Source: Micromonospora echinospora
GTDB taxonomy: Bacteria > Actinomycetota > Actinomycetes > Mycobacteriales > Micromonosporaceae
DNA: 64,000 bases
NCBI RefSeq assembly: GCF_014203425.1
Contig: NZ_JACHJC010000001.1
Location: forward strand, 2,108,001 to 2,172,000
Reading direction: 5' to 3'
Under the pieces are notes generated by a model. The model searched no databases, was not told the DNA's origin, and saw nothing but the letters and a program-made list of their open reading frames with translations. Below are positions 1 to 8,760 of the stretch, in pieces (position 1 is the stretch's first letter; each line of letters begins with the position of its first letter). The position numbers were made by a program, and so were the translations under genes.

Positions 1-301
1 CGCCCGGCGTGGGCAGGAAGTAGTGCGGGTCGCGGCGCAGCACCGGGATGCTCACGTCGAGCGTGGCCAGCAGCTCCGGCGGCATCAGCCCGAGCAGGTA
101 CGACCCGGTGGAGTGACGCAGCCCCGGCACCTTCGGGAACGGGTTCTCGGTGCGGGTGGCCCCGCCGATCACCCCTGATGCCTCCAGCACCAGCACGTCC
201 AGGCCGGCGCGGGCCAGCAGGATCGCCGAGACCAGGCCGTTGTGCCCGGCGCCGACCACCACGACGTCGGCGCGGGACGGCAGCTCACTCGCGTCGCTCA
301 T
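1..301 (-). CDS. FAD/NAD(P)-dependent oxidoreductase, phytoene-desaturase-like (partial)
   Basis: Only the N-terminal 100 residues are inside the window; the gene runs off the left edge. They form a classic dinucleotide-binding fold: a hydrophobic strand followed by VVGAGHNGL (residues about 16-24), an acidic residue ending the second strand (VLEAS), then IGGATRT, the second glycine motif typical of phytoene desaturase-like and PDCD-type flavoproteins. The ATG at 301 has no Shine-Dalgarno; the -10-like TACGCT lies 7 bases upstream, so translation is probably leaderless. It is divergent from the L12-like gene. The family is known to bind FAD and oxidise varied substrates; the substrate cannot be told from this fragment. 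Confidence 0.85.
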   Translation of the reverse strand, partial: MSDASELPSRADVVVVGAGHNGLVSAILLARAGLDVLVLEASGVIGGATRTENPFPKVPGLRHSTGSYLLGLMPPELLATLDVSIPVLRRDPHYFLPTPG

Positions 302-308
302 GGGCCGG

Positions 309-314
309 AGCGTA
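309..314 (-). promoter_or_regulatory. -10 element of the FAD oxidoreductase gene
   Basis: TACGCT on the minus strand, 7 bases before the ATG at 301, with no ribosome-binding site between. The spacing fits transcription starting at or next to the start codon. No convincing -35 box was seen. Confidence 0.5.
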
Positions 315-355
315 GCGGCGGGCGAGCCCTTGCGGGAGGGTTCGCGGTGGGGCGC

Positions 356-361
356 TACCGT
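356..361 (+). promoter_or_regulatory. -10 element of the L12-like gene
   Basis: TACCGT lies 7 bases before the ATG at 369, which has no Shine-Dalgarno. A TTGCGG at 330-335 is a possible -35 but its 20-base spacing is long. Confidence 0.45.
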
Positions 362-368
362 TCCCGGC

Positions 369-788
369 ATGTCCCCGGCTGTCCAGGTCGCGCTCGCGGT
401 GGCGCTCGTCGTGGTGGTGCTCCTTCTCCTGCTCGTGCTGCGGCGCGACCGTCCCCGGGACCTGGTCGCCCCTGATCGCCCGGCCGGCGACGGGCAGGCC
501 GAGGTGGTCCGGCTGGCCCGCGCGGGGCGTACGGTCGAGGCGGTCAAGGTGCTGCGCGAGCAGACCGGGCTGTCGCTGCTGGACGCGAAGCGGGCGGTGG
601 ACGCGCTGGCGGCCGGCGGCTCCTGGTCGCCCGGCCCGCCGGCACCGGGAAAGGGCGTCGACGAGGCGGTGCGGGCAGAGGCCGCGCGGCTGCTGCACCG
701 GGGCAAGAAGATCCAGGCGATCAAGGTGGTGCGGGAGCACACGCACATGTCGCTCGCCGACGCCAAGCGGTACGTCGAGGGCCTCTGA
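369..788 (+). CDS. Membrane-anchored protein with two ribosomal L7/L12 C-terminal-like domains
   Basis: A 139-residue protein. Residues about 4-25 form one very hydrophobic transmembrane helix, followed by a basic stretch. The rest holds two copies of the L7/L12 C-terminal-domain helix-turn pattern: VKVLREQTGLSLLDAKRAV and, about 60 residues later, IKVVREHTHMSLADAKRYV. In ribosomal protein bL12 this K-x-V-[KR]-x2-[TH]-x-L-[GS]-L-x-[ED]-A-K pattern binds translation factors. Here the domain is tied to the membrane and doubled, so it is not the ribosomal protein itself; its role is unknown. The upstream in-frame extension was rejected because it overlaps the divergent gene and a -10 box sits before this ATG. 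Confidence 0.8.
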   Translation: MSPAVQVALAVALVVVVLLLLLVLRRDRPRDLVAPDRPAGDGQAEVVRLARAGRTVEAVKVLREQTGLSLLDAKRAVDALAAGGSWSPGPPAPGKGVDEAVRAEAARLLHRGKKIQAIKVVREHTHMSLADAKRYVEGL

Positions 789-892
789 CGCCGGACGGCC
801 GTCACCGGGCGTTCACCTTATAGTGGCAGTTGTCGATGCATTTCCGTCTTACCGTCGACGGGACACCCACCGCCTCCGGGAGGTAATCCCCG

Positions 893-2062
893 ATGGATCG
901 TCGTACCGTCCTGCGTGCCACAGCCGTCGGCGGCGCCGCCGCTTTCGCCGGTGGTCTCTGGGCCGCGGCGGCCGCACCGGCCCAGCCGGCCCAGCCCGGC
1001 CCCGGCCCGTACGGCGACCTGCTGGCCGCCGACGCCAACGGTCTCCAGGTGCCGGCCGGCTTCACCAGCCGGGTGATCGCACGCTCCGGGCAGCGGGTCG
1101 CGGGCACCTCGTACACCTGGCACCCGGCGCCGGACGGCGGCGCCTGCTTCCCGGCCGCCGACGGCTGGATCTACGTCTCCAACTCGGAGGTGCCGCTCGT
1201 CGGCGGCGCGTCGGCGGTGCGGTTCGCGGCTGACGGCGCGATCGCCGCCGCGTACCGGATCCTCGGCGGCACGAACGTCAATTGCGCCGGCGGGCCCACC
1301 CCGTGGGGGACGTGGCTGTCGTGCGAGGAGGTGCCGCTGGGTCGGGTCTTCGAGACCTGGCCGGAGGGGGGCCGGTCCGGCGAGGAGCGGACCCGGATGG
1401 GGCGCTTCAAGCACGAGGCGGCGGCCTGCGATCCGCAGCGGCGGGTGGTCTACCTGACCGAGGACGAGTCGGACGGCTGCTTCTACCGGTTCGTGCCGGA
1501 CACCTGGGGTGACCTGCGCACCGGCAAGGTGCAGGTGCTCTGCGCCCCGGACGGCCAGGTCACCGGGCCGGTCACCTGGCGGGACCTGCCGGACCGCGAC
1601 GGGTTCCCGGTGCCCACCCGCTACCAGGTGGGCGCCGCGCAGACGTTCGACGGCGGCGAGGGCTGCTGGTACGCCGACGACACCTGCTGGTTCACCACAA
1701 AGGGCGACAACCGGGTGTGGGCGTACGACGCGGTGAACCAGCGGCTCGACCTCGCGTACGACGACTCGCTGGTGCCGGCCGGCGCCGCGCCGCTGACCGG
1801 CGTCGACAACATCACCGGCACCGCCGGCGGCGACCTCTACGTGGCCGAGGACGGCGGCAACATGGAGATCAACATGATCACGCCGGCCGGCGTGGTGACC
1901 CCGTTCGTGCGGGTCCTCGGGCAGTCCGAGTCGGAGATCACCGGGCCCGCGTTCTCCCCGGACGGCAGCCGGCTCTACTTCTCCTCCCAGCGCGGCACCA
2001 GCGGCGCCCGGGCCGGGACCGGCGGCATCACGTACGAGGTGCGCGGCCCGTTCCGGCGCTGA
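893..2062 (+). CDS. PhoX-family (DUF839) secreted phosphatase-like protein
   Basis: A 389-residue protein that begins with a twin-arginine signal (MDRRTVLRATAVGG, then a hydrophobic Ala-rich stretch and an Ala-x-Ala-like cleavage region near residue 28). The mature part matches the PhoX/DUF839 beta-propeller family: residues include GGTNVNCAGGPTPWGTWLSCEE, split by glycine turns, then GRFKHEAAACDP, VYLTEDESDGCFYRF and a C-terminal SPDGSRLYFSSQRG. Known PhoX enzymes are Ca/Fe-dependent periplasmic or secreted phosphatases; these segments carry the Cys and Glu residues that bind metal in that family. The start has a good ribosome-binding site (GGGAGGT at 878-884). It converges on the next gene with only 10 bases between. 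Phosphatase activity itself is inferred. Confidence 0.85.
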   Translation: MDRRTVLRATAVGGAAAFAGGLWAAAAAPAQPAQPGPGPYGDLLAADANGLQVPAGFTSRVIARSGQRVAGTSYTWHPAPDGGACFPAADGWIYVSNSEVPLVGGASAVRFAADGAIAAAYRILGGTNVNCAGGPTPWGTWLSCEEVPLGRVFETWPEGGRSGEERTRMGRFKHEAAACDPQRRVVYLTEDESDGCFYRFVPDTWGDLRTGKVQVLCAPDGQVTGPVTWRDLPDRDGFPVPTRYQVGAAQTFDGGEGCWYADDTCWFTTKGDNRVWAYDAVNQRLDLAYDDSLVPAGAAPLTGVDNITGTAGGDLYVAEDGGNMEINMITPAGVVTPFVRVLGQSESEITGPAFSPDGSRLYFSSQRGTSGARAGTGGITYEVRGPFRR

Positions 2063-2072
2063 CCCGCAGCCG

Positions 2073-2915
2073 TCAGGCGCGGGCCGCCTCCCGGGTGGCC
2101 CGCCACCGGCTCGCCGCCAGCGTCGCGGAATAGCCGGACAGCACGATCACGTGGAACAGGTACAGCCAGAGCAGCACCGCAACCCCGCCGCCGATCTCGT
2201 CGAAGCCGCCGAACGGCACGCCCAGGTCCAGCGGCAGCGAGCAGAACAGCACGAAGCCGTGCAGGAAGCCGGACAGGTTCGCCGCCGTGAACGAGCCCAG
2301 GACGATGGTGGCGAGCCAGTCCGGGGAGGCCGGGCCGACCACCCGGAACACCCAGATCAGCACCGGCGTGAGCACCAGCCACACCGCCAGGAACGACAGC
2401 ACCACGCCGAGCGCGCCGATCCAGCCGCCCTGGCGTACCAGCCGTGTGGTCATCGGCAGCCCGAGCAGGATCGACAGCAGCAGCACCGGGGCCGGCGCCA
2501 GCAGGGGGAGCAGCAGCAGCCGGCCCCGCCAGCCGACCAGCGCGCCGGATTCGGCGCGCGGCTCGGCCACCGAGACGAACGCGCGGCGCAGCCCTTCCCC
2601 GTACAGCGAGGCCGGCAGCAGCGAGGCCAGCGCCAGCAGCGGGGTCAGCCCCAGCCCGGCCTCGACCAGCGCGGCCGCCGCCCGGTGCGCGCCGATATCG
2701 GTGGGCAGCGTGTCGATGGCGTACCCGGTCAGCCGCCGCACCCGGTCCGCCCCGGCGAGCAGCCCGGTCAGCCAGATCGCCAGCAGCGCCACCGGCACCA
2801 CGGCGATCGCGCCGTAGAACGTGATCGCGGCGGCGTGCAGGGAGAGATCCCGGCCGCGGACCGGCCGGAACGCCGCAGCCGTGATCCGCTTCGCCCGATC
2901 CCACCCGTCGCCCAT
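2073..2915 (-). CDS. YihY/virulence factor BrkB family membrane protein
   Basis: An integral membrane protein of 280 residues with about six hydrophobic helices. It opens with the family signature region RDLSLHAAAITFYGAIAVVP, where an amphipathic helix leads into the first membrane segment, and ends with a hydrophobic pair of helices (VLLWLYLFHVIVLSGYSATLA). The YihY/BrkB family was once called ribonuclease BN in error; its function is unknown, with proposed transport roles. The ATG at 2915 follows GAGAGGG; an in-frame GTG at 2948 would add 11 residues and sits only 18 bases from the divergent gene, so it is the less likely start. Confidence 0.8.
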   Translation of the reverse strand: MGDGWDRAKRITAAAFRPVRGRDLSLHAAAITFYGAIAVVPVALLAIWLTGLLAGADRVRRLTGYAIDTLPTDIGAHRAAAALVEAGLGLTPLLALASLLPASLYGEGLRRAFVSVAEPRAESGALVGWRGRLLLLPLLAPAPVLLLSILLGLPMTTRLVRQGGWIGALGVVLSFLAVWLVLTPVLIWVFRVVGPASPDWLATIVLGSFTAANLSGFLHGFVLFCSLPLDLGVPFGGFDEIGGGVAVLLWLYLFHVIVLSGYSATLAASRWRATREAARA

Positions 2916-2952
2916 CGCCCTCTCGTTCCCCGTACGGCCCCGCGCCACGCAT

Positions 2953-2958
2953 TACGAT
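2953..2958 (+). promoter_or_regulatory. -10 element of the GNAT gene
   Basis: TACGAT lies 8 bases before the ATG at 2967 with no Shine-Dalgarno between them, as expected for a leaderless mRNA. Confidence 0.45.
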
Positions 2959-2966
2959 CCGGCGGC

Positions 2967-3512
2967 ATGACGATCGCCACGACCGAACGGCTGGTGCTGC
3001 GGGACTGGACCGAGTCGCCGGAGGACCTGGCCCGGATCTACGACATCTACTCCCGTGAGGAGGTGATGCGCTGGCTGGGCGGCGGCAAGGGCCGGATGAC
3101 CGACCCGTCCGAGGCGCGCGAGCGGGTCCGGTCCTGGCACGAACGCTGGGCGCCGTACGAGGGCCGCTGGGGCCTGTGGGCGATCGAGCCACGCGACGGC
3201 GGACCGGTGGCCGGGAGCATCCTGCTCAAGCCGTTGCCGGGACGCGACGGTGTCACCCTGACCGACGACATCGAGGTCGGCTGGCACCTGCACCCCGACG
3301 CCCAGGGCAACGGCTACGCCACCGAGGCGGCCCGCGCGGTGCTGGAGCGCGAGTTCGCCACCGGCACCCCACGGGTGTACGCGGTGGTGATGGCCGGGAA
3401 CGACCCGTCGATGGCGGTGACCCGGCGGCTCGGCATGACACACGTGGGCGTGCGCACCGACTGGTACGGCGGCGTCGAGCTGGAGGCCTTCGTCCTGGAG
3501 CGCCCCGCCTGA
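2967..3512 (+). CDS. GNAT family N-acetyltransferase (RimJ/RimL type)
   Basis: A 181-residue acetyltransferase of the Acetyltransf_3 (RimJ/RimL-like) kind. It begins with the typical ATTERLVLRDWT strand, and the acetyl-CoA pyrophosphate-binding loop is visible as HPDAQGNGYATEA (residues about 113-125; consensus Q/R-x-x-G-x-G/A). The later NDPSMAVTRRLGMTHVG stretch is the usual alpha4 'N-x-x-S' and 'LGM' region. Members acetylate the N-terminal or side-chain amine of proteins, antibiotics or metabolites; the acceptor is unknown. It stands alone between a divergent membrane gene and a YcxB-like gene on the same strand. Confidence 0.88.
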   Translation: MTIATTERLVLRDWTESPEDLARIYDIYSREEVMRWLGGGKGRMTDPSEARERVRSWHERWAPYEGRWGLWAIEPRDGGPVAGSILLKPLPGRDGVTLTDDIEVGWHLHPDAQGNGYATEAARAVLEREFATGTPRVYAVVMAGNDPSMAVTRRLGMTHVGVRTDWYGGVELEAFVLERPA

Positions 3513-3547
3513 CCGTTCGGCGGAGCTGGCCGGGCGAGGACGCGGTT

Positions 3548-3553
3548 TACCGT
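3548..3553 (+). promoter_or_regulatory. -10 element of the YcxB-like gene
   Basis: TACCGT lies 5 bases before the GTG at 3559. No Shine-Dalgarno is present, so a leaderless transcript is likely. It lies in the 46-base gap after the GNAT gene. Confidence 0.4.
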
Positions 3554-3558
3554 ACGTC

Positions 3559-4032
3559 GTGCTGATCGAGTTCGAGGCCGCACCCGATCGGGGCCCGTTC
3601 ACCGTGGCGTGGCGCCGGTTCCTGCGGCGTGCGGTCCTGCCCTATCGATGGGTGGGCGGCACGCTGGCGCTGCTGGCGGTCTTCACGCTCGTCGCGGAGC
3701 CCCGTCTCGCCGCCGCCGCGCTGGCAGGTGGGGCCGTGCTCTGCTGGTTCCTCGCCCCGGCCGTGATGCTGCACCGCGCGGTGGGGGCGGCCTGGCAGTG
3801 GGGCTCGGTCGCGGCCCGGTGGAACCTCTCGGACGAGGGTCTGCGGTGCGAGAGCCCGGAGGGGCACACGCTGGTGCGGTGGTCCGCCGTGTCCGCCGCA
3901 GAGCAGGTCCACGACCAGTTGCTGGTGCGACTGTCCGGTGGGCGAGCGCTGATCGTGCCTTTGGCTTCACTGACGCCGGAGCAGAGGCAGGACGTTCTCG
4001 CCTTCCTCCACGACCGGGCCTTGCTCGTCTGA
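3559..4032 (+). CDS. YcxB-like small membrane protein
   Basis: A 157-residue protein. Two closely spaced transmembrane helices (residues about 30-72, GGTLALLAVFTLVAE then ALAGGAVLCWFLAPAVML) are followed by a soluble C-terminal domain with the beta-rich pattern WNLSDEGLRCESPEGHTLVRWSAV and a VIVPL-like strand. This layout, two helices and then a PH-like domain that starts 'SDEGL', is that of the YcxB family, whose function is unknown. The GTG start is chosen because a -10 box lies just before it and no earlier in-frame start exists after the previous gene. Confidence 0.7.
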   Translation: MLIEFEAAPDRGPFTVAWRRFLRRAVLPYRWVGGTLALLAVFTLVAEPRLAAAALAGGAVLCWFLAPAVMLHRAVGAAWQWGSVAARWNLSDEGLRCESPEGHTLVRWSAVSAAEQVHDQLLVRLSGGRALIVPLASLTPEQRQDVLAFLHDRALLV

Positions 4033-4144
4033 GCGCGTCGGTCGACACCGGGACGCACCTTCTGTGCGAGCGACGGCACGAGAACGGGTGAAGCTCGACT
4101 CCGAGCATCCGGCTCGGCCTGGTCGAGGAGAAAGGGCGAGTTCG

Positions 4145-4924
4145 GTGAGCGGAGACACGTCGAGTGACGCGGAGCGGAATCCGGGCACGGCTGCCGTCCC
4201 GGCCGGCGAACTCGCACGCCGCCAAGGCGCCGAGCCGGTCACCAGCCTCGACGGTCTGGCTCGTCCGGACCTGATCGGGTCGGACGAGGAACTGGAGGTT
4301 CTCCTTGCCGACCTCGACGCCTCGCGGCATCGGGACCGGCCTGACCGCGATCCGTCCGGCGGGTCGCTGGATCTGCTCGGCCGCCGGGATCAGCCCTGGA
4401 CGGCCGCAGCGGCACTCGACCTGCTGCCGGAGAACAACGGCCCGAGGATCGAGGTGCTGCGCGGCTGCGTGATCGTCACGCCGGGCAGCGGCGTCGACCG
4501 GCGTACGGCGCATCTCCATCTCGCGTACCGGATCGGGGTGGCGGCCCGGGCGGCCGGCTGGTGGGGCTGTCGATCGGTCAACCTGGTGTCCGGTGACGAC
4601 CTGTTCGTTCCCGACCTGGTCGTGCTGCGACGGCCGGCCGGCGGTCTCCGGGCCGTGATCGTGGCGGACCCGCTGCTGGTGGGGGAGATCGCACCGTCCG
4701 GCGTGATCGACAGGCCGCGGGAGTACGCCGCCGCCGGTGTGCCGTACTTCCTCCGGGTGGACCTGCGCAACCGGGTGCCGGCGCTCGCCCTCTACGAACT
4801 GGTCGAGGGTGAGTACCGGCCGCTCGCCGCCGCGGCCGCCGGTGCGACGTTCGTGATGCGGGAGCCGTTCGAGTTCAGCGTCGACCCGGCCGACCTGCTC
4901 GACGAGGAGGCGCCCCAGGCGTGA
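4145..4924 (+). CDS. Uma2 family (PD-(D/E)XK fold) protein
   Basis: A 259-residue protein whose second half matches the Uma2/DUF820 family of PD-(D/E)XK nuclease-like proteins common in Cyanobacteria and Actinobacteria. Visible pieces are an N-terminal PRIEVLRGCVIV strand, FVPDLVVLRR with the catalytic-type Asp, LVGEIAPSG with the acidic strand, and the family hallmark DRPREYAAAGVPYFLRVD. The Lys often found after the acidic strand is not obvious. The first 70 residues are low-complexity and not part of the domain. The GTG at 4145 follows a GAGGAG at 4125-4130; an in-frame ATG at 4064 would add 27 residues of poor quality. Function in vivo is unknown, possibly transposon-related DNA cleavage. 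Confidence 0.75.
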   Translation: MSGDTSSDAERNPGTAAVPAGELARRQGAEPVTSLDGLARPDLIGSDEELEVLLADLDASRHRDRPDRDPSGGSLDLLGRRDQPWTAAAALDLLPENNGPRIEVLRGCVIVTPGSGVDRRTAHLHLAYRIGVAARAAGWWGCRSVNLVSGDDLFVPDLVVLRRPAGGLRAVIVADPLLVGEIAPSGVIDRPREYAAAGVPYFLRVDLRNRVPALALYELVEGEYRPLAAAAAGATFVMREPFEFSVDPADLLDEEAPQA

Positions 4925-4999
4925 TCGACACCAGTTCCCCGAAGTGGTGGCATCGCGACACCGCTGATGGCGCCACCTCGGGGAACTGCAGTCGATCAT
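4922..4999. repeat. Palindromic intergenic repeat, family A (copy 1)
   Basis: A long inverted repeat that begins on the stop codon of the Uma2 gene. The inner arms are CAGTTCCCCGAAGTGGTGG (4932-4950) and GCCACCTCGGGGAACTG (4972-4988); the outer arms are TGATCGAC (4922-4929) and GTCGATCA (4991-4998). A second member is at 52840-52898 with the same TTCCCCGAAGTGGTGGCATC core. In RNA it would fold into a strong hairpin and could act as a terminator between the Uma2 gene and dxr. Confidence 0.8.
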
Positions 5000-5053
5000 G
5001 CCGCCGGGCACTCCGGGACGAACCGGGGTGAGGCGCTGGGGAACAATGGTCCG

Positions 5054-6277
5054 GTGACCACTCCCCGAGATCTCGTGCTGCTCGGTTCGACCGGCTCGAT
5101 CGGCACCCAGGCCATCGACATCGTCAAGCGCAACCCGGACCGCTTCCGGGTGGTGGCCCTCGGCGCGGGTGGCGGCAACGTGGAGTTGCTCGCCGCGCAG
5201 GCGCTGGAGCTGGGCGTGGAGGCGGTCGGCGTGGCCCGCGCGTCCGCCGCGCAGGACCTTCAGCTCGCGTTCTACGCCGAGGCGAGCAAGCGCGGCTGGG
5301 CCACCGGTGACTTCAAACTGCCCAAGATCGTGGCCGGGCCGGACGCGATGACCGAGCTGGCGCAGTGGCCGTGCGACGTGGTGCTCAACGGGGTGGTCGG
5401 CTCGCTGGGCCTGCCGCCGACGCTGGCCGCGCTGCACGCCGGGCGTACCCTCGCCCTGGCCAACAAGGAGTCCCTCGTCGCCGGCGGCCCGCTGGTCAAG
5501 GCCGCGCTGATGCGGCATCCGGGTCACAGCCAGATCGTTCCTGTTGACAGTGAGCACTCGGCGCTGGCGCAGTGCCTGCGCGGCGGCGCCCGGGGCGAGG
5601 TGCGGCGCCTCGTGGTCACCGCCAGCGGCGGCCCGTTCCGGGGGCGGCGGCGCGACGAGCTGACCGCCGTCACGCCGGAGCAGGCGCTGGCGCACCCGAC
5701 CTGGAACATGGGCCCGGTCGTCACGATCAACTCCGCCACGATGGTCAACAAGGCGCTGGAGGTGATCGAGGCGCACGAGCTGTTCGACGTGCCGTACGCC
5801 GACATCGAGGTGATGGTCCACCCGCAGTCGGTGATCCACTCGATGGTCGAGTTCACCGACGGCTCGACGCTGGCCCAGGCCAGCCCGCCGGACATGCGGC
5901 TGCCCATCGCGCTGGGGATCGGCTGGCCGGACCGCGTGCCCGGCGCCGCCGCCGCTGTGGACTGGACCACTGCCCACACCTGGGAGTTCTTCCCGCTGGA
6001 CGACGCGGCGTTCCCGGCGGTGGCGCTGGCCAAGGCGGCGGGTGAGGCGGGGCGCTGCCGTCCGGCGATCTACAACGCGGCCAACGAGGAGTGCGTGGCC
6101 GCGTTCGTCGCGGGGCGGCTGCCGTTCCTCGGCATCGTCGACACCCTCCAGCGGGTGCTGGAGGACGCACCCGATTTCGACGAACCAGGTACCGTCGAGG
6201 ACGTGCTCGCCGCCGAGTCGTGGGCACGGGCGCACGCCCAGGAGATCATCGTCGGGTCGGTGGAAGGAGCTCGATGA
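5054..6277 (+). CDS. dxr: 1-deoxy-D-xylulose 5-phosphate reductoisomerase
   Basis: The second enzyme of the MEP isoprenoid pathway: it rearranges and reduces DXP to MEP with NADPH and a divalent metal. The 407-residue length is usual. The NADPH loop GSTGSIGTQ lies at residues 11-19. Later come [25 protein letters not shown] (Asp and Glu metal ligands), TASGGPFRG, and HPTWNMG with [12 protein letters not shown], the conserved substrate and metal site. The GTG at 5054 fits the family N-terminus and is preceded at 6 bases by AACAAT with no Shine-Dalgarno. The stop overlaps the rip1 start (ATGA), and ispG follows, giving the usual actinobacterial isoprenoid/protease run. Confidence 0.97.
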   Translation: MTTPRDLVLLGSTGSIGTQAIDIVKRNPDRFRVVALGAGGGNVELLAAQALELGVEAVGVARASAAQDLQLAFYAEASKRGWATGDFKLPKIVAGPDAMTELAQWPCDVVLNGVVGSLGLPPTLAALHAGRTLALANKESLVAGGPLVKAALMRHPGHSQIVPVDSEHSALAQCLRGGARGEVRRLVVTASGGPFRGRRRDELTAVTPEQALAHPTWNMGPVVTINSATMVNKALEVIEAHELFDVPYADIEVMVHPQSVIHSMVEFTDGSTLAQASPPDMRLPIALGIGWPDRVPGAAAAVDWTTAHTWEFFPLDDAAFPAVALAKAAGEAGRCRPAIYNAANEECVAAFVAGRLPFLGIVDTLQRVLEDAPDFDEPGTVEDVLAAESWARAHAQEIIVGSVEGAR

Positions 6278-7521
6278 GCTATCTGCTCGGGGTGGTGCTG
6301 TTCGCCCTGGCGATTCTCATCTCGGTGAGCCTGCACGAGGCGGGGCACATGCTGACCGCCAAGGCGTTCGGGATGAAGGTCACCCGCTACTTCGTCGGCT
6401 TCGGCCCGACGCTGTGGTCGTTCAAGCGAGGCGAGACCGAGTACGGCATCAAGGGCATCCCGCTCGGCGGCTTCTGCAAGATCGTCGGCATGACGCCGCA
6501 GGACGACGACGTCGAGCCCGGGGACGAGAAGCGCGCGATGTGGCGCTACCCGGTCTGGAAGCGGACGATCGTGATGTCCGCCGGCTCGATCACCCATTTC
6601 GCGCTCGCCCTGATCGCGCTCTGGATCATCGCGATCACCGCCGGCCTGCCGAACCCGAAGTTCCCCTCCACCGAGGACGGCTTCAAGGCGGAGCCGGCCG
6701 TGATCGCGCTGGCCCCCTGTGTCGTGGTGGAGAACGCGGCCCGCGCATGCCAGGCCGACGACCCGGCCAGCCCGGCCGAGAAGGCCCAGCTCAAGGACGG
6801 CGACCGGATCACCGCGGTGAACGGCCGACCGGTCTCCACCTGGGGCGACATGCTCGACGTGGTCCGGGCCACCCCGCCCGGCGCGGCCACCGTCACCTTT
6901 GAGCGCGACGGCCGGTCGCAGGAGGCCCGCGTCGACCTGGCCGCGGTGCAGCGCCCGCCGCTGGACGACCCGAAGGGCGCCAGCTCGTCGGTCTCCGCGC
7001 TCGGCGTGGCCCTGCGGCCGAGCACCCCGCCCCGGGTCGAGTACGGCCCGATCGCCGCGTTCGGCGCCACCGCCGACTTCACCGGCACCATGGCGGTGCA
7101 GACCGCGCACGCCATGCAGCGCATCCCGCAGAAGGTGCCCGCGCTGTGGAGCGCGATCACCGGCAGCGAGCGCGACATGGACACCCCGATCAGCGTGGTC
7201 GGCGCCACCCGGCTCGGCGGCGAGGCCGTGGAGCACAACGCCTGGCTGGTGTTCTTCATGCTCTTCGTGTCGCTGAACTTCTTCATCGGCGTGTTCAACC
7301 TGCTGCCGTTGCTTCCGCTGGACGGCGGTCACATCGCCATCGCCTGGTTCGAACGGGCGCGTTCCTGGCTGTACGCGCGCATCGGCCGCCGGGATCCGGG
7401 CCGGGTCGACTACCTCAAGCTCATGCCGTTCACGTACGCGGTGATCCTGATCGGTGGCGCGTTCACGCTGCTGACCGTCACCGCTGATGTCATCAACCCC
7501 ATCACGCTCTTCTCAAGGTGA
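6274..7521 (+). CDS. Site-2 intramembrane metalloprotease, RseP/Rip1 family
   Basis: A 415-residue membrane zinc protease. The catalytic HEAGH motif is at residues 21-25 in the first helix; the third zinc ligand lies in [12 protein letters not shown] near residue 350. A PDZ domain fills the middle ([18 protein letters not shown]). Relatives such as mycobacterial Rip1 and E. coli RseP cut anti-sigma factors inside the membrane. Translation is coupled to dxr by an ATGA overlap, and the stop ends 9 bases before the chosen ispG start. The pairing of a protease gene with isoprenoid genes is long known in Actinobacteria but has no clear functional reason. Confidence 0.95.
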   Translation: MSYLLGVVLFALAILISVSLHEAGHMLTAKAFGMKVTRYFVGFGPTLWSFKRGETEYGIKGIPLGGFCKIVGMTPQDDDVEPGDEKRAMWRYPVWKRTIVMSAGSITHFALALIALWIIAITAGLPNPKFPSTEDGFKAEPAVIALAPCVVVENAARACQADDPASPAEKAQLKDGDRITAVNGRPVSTWGDMLDVVRATPPGAATVTFERDGRSQEARVDLAAVQRPPLDDPKGASSSVSALGVALRPSTPPRVEYGPIAAFGATADFTGTMAVQTAHAMQRIPQKVPALWSAITGSERDMDTPISVVGATRLGGEAVEHNAWLVFFMLFVSLNFFIGVFNLLPLLPLDGGHIAIAWFERARSWLYARIGRRDPGRVDYLKLMPFTYAVILIGGAFTLLTVTADVINPITLFSR

Positions 7522-7530
7522 GTGCCTGAA

Positions 7531-8706
7531 GTGACCGCTGTCAGTCTCGGTATGCCCCCCGTACCGCCGCCGCCGCTGGCCCCGCGCCGGGCCAGCCGCC
7601 AGATCATGGTCGGTTCGGTGCCGGTCGGCGGCGGCGCGCCGGTCTCGGTGCAGTCCATGACCACGACCCTCACCGCCGACGTCAACGCCACGCTCCAGCA
7701 GATCGCCGAGCTGACCGCGTCCGGCTGCCAGATCGTCCGGGTCGCCGTGCCGTCGCAGGACGACGTGGAGGCGCTGCCCGCGATCGCGAAGAAGTCGCAG
7801 ATCCCGGTGATCGCCGACATCCACTTCCAGCCCAAGTACGTCTTCGCGGCGATCGACGCCGGCTGCGCCGCGGTGCGGGTGAACCCGGGCAACATCCGGC
7901 AGTTCGACGACAAGGTCAAGGAGATCGCGCGGGCCGCCGGCGACGCGGGCGTGCCGATCCGGATCGGCGTGAACGCGGGCTCGCTGGACAAGCGCCTGCT
8001 GGCCAAGTACGGCAAGGCCACCGCCGAGGCCCTGGTGGAGTCGGCGCTGTGGGAGTGCTCGCTGTTCGAGGAGCACGGCTTCCGGGACATCAAGATCTCG
8101 GTCAAGCACAACGACCCGGTGGTGATGATCCGCGCCTACCGGCTGCTGGCCGAGAAGTGCGACTACCCGCTGCACCTCGGCGTCACCGAGGCGGGCCCGG
8201 CGTTCCAGGGCACGATCAAGTCGGCGGTGGCGTTCGGCGCGCTGCTGGCCGAGGGCATCGGCGACACCATCCGGGTCTCGCTGTCCGCCCCGCCGGTCGA
8301 GGAGATCAAGGTCGGCAACCAGATCCTGGAGTCGCTGGGCCTGCGTGAGCGTGGCCTGGAGATCGTCTCCTGCCCGTCCTGCGGGCGGGCGCAGGTCGAC
8401 GTCTACAAGCTGGCCGAGGAGGTCACCGCCGGCCTGGAGGGCCTGCCGGTGCCGCTGCGCGTCGCGGTCATGGGCTGCGTGGTGAACGGTCCGGGTGAGG
8501 CCCGCGAGGCCGACCTGGGCGTGGCCTCCGGCAACGGCAAGGGCCAGATCTTCGTCAAGGGCAAGGTCGTCAAGACCGTGCCCGAGGCGCAGATCGTGGA
8601 GACGCTGATCGAGGAGGCGCTGCGGATCGCCGACGAGATGGGCGCCGAGATCCCCGAGGAGCTGCGCGAGCTGGTGCCGGGTGGCGCCACTGTCACCGTG
8701 CACTGA
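7531..8706 (+). CDS. ispG: 4-hydroxy-3-methylbut-2-en-1-yl diphosphate synthase (flavodoxin)
   Basis: The iron-sulfur enzyme that converts MEcPP to HMBPP late in the MEP pathway. The 391-residue TIM-barrel plus C-terminal domain is complete. Motifs include [10 protein letters not shown] near residue 38, [26 protein letters not shown], and the [4Fe-4S] site built by SCPSCGR and [11 protein letters not shown]. The start GTG at 7531 is preferred because AAGGTGAG ends 8 bases before it and the family begins 'MTxxxLGMP'; a GTG at 7522 in frame would add three residues. It is co-transcribed with rip1 and is followed by a strong hairpin. Confidence 0.96.
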   Translation: MTAVSLGMPPVPPPPLAPRRASRQIMVGSVPVGGGAPVSVQSMTTTLTADVNATLQQIAELTASGCQIVRVAVPSQDDVEALPAIAKKSQIPVIADIHFQPKYVFAAIDAGCAAVRVNPGNIRQFDDKVKEIARAAGDAGVPIRIGVNAGSLDKRLLAKYGKATAEALVESALWECSLFEEHGFRDIKISVKHNDPVVMIRAYRLLAEKCDYPLHLGVTEAGPAFQGTIKSAVAFGALLAEGIGDTIRVSLSAPPVEEIKVGNQILESLGLRERGLEIVSCPSCGRAQVDVYKLAEEVTAGLEGLPVPLRVAVMGCVVNGPGEAREADLGVASGNGKGQIFVKGKVVKTVPEAQIVETLIEEALRIADEMGAEIPEELRELVPGGATVTVH

Positions 8707-8723
8707 TCCACTTCCGCGTCGCC

Positions 8724-8752
8724 GTGCGGCCGTCCCGTCGGGGCGGCCGCAC
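8724..8752. terminator. Bidirectional terminator hairpin between ispG and the HxlR gene
   Basis: Stem GTGCGGCCG (8724-8732) pairs perfectly with CGGCCGCAC (8744-8752) around an 11-base loop. It lies in the 54-base gap between two converging genes. No U-tract follows, as is common in GC-rich Actinobacteria. Confidence 0.75.
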
Positions 8753-8760
8753 GCGCCGTC

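Noticed and set aside
3683..6235. An 850-residue antisense frame across the YcxB, Uma2 and dxr genes
   Set aside because: It crosses three well-supported genes on the other strand and shows no family similarity; it is a by-product of high GC3.
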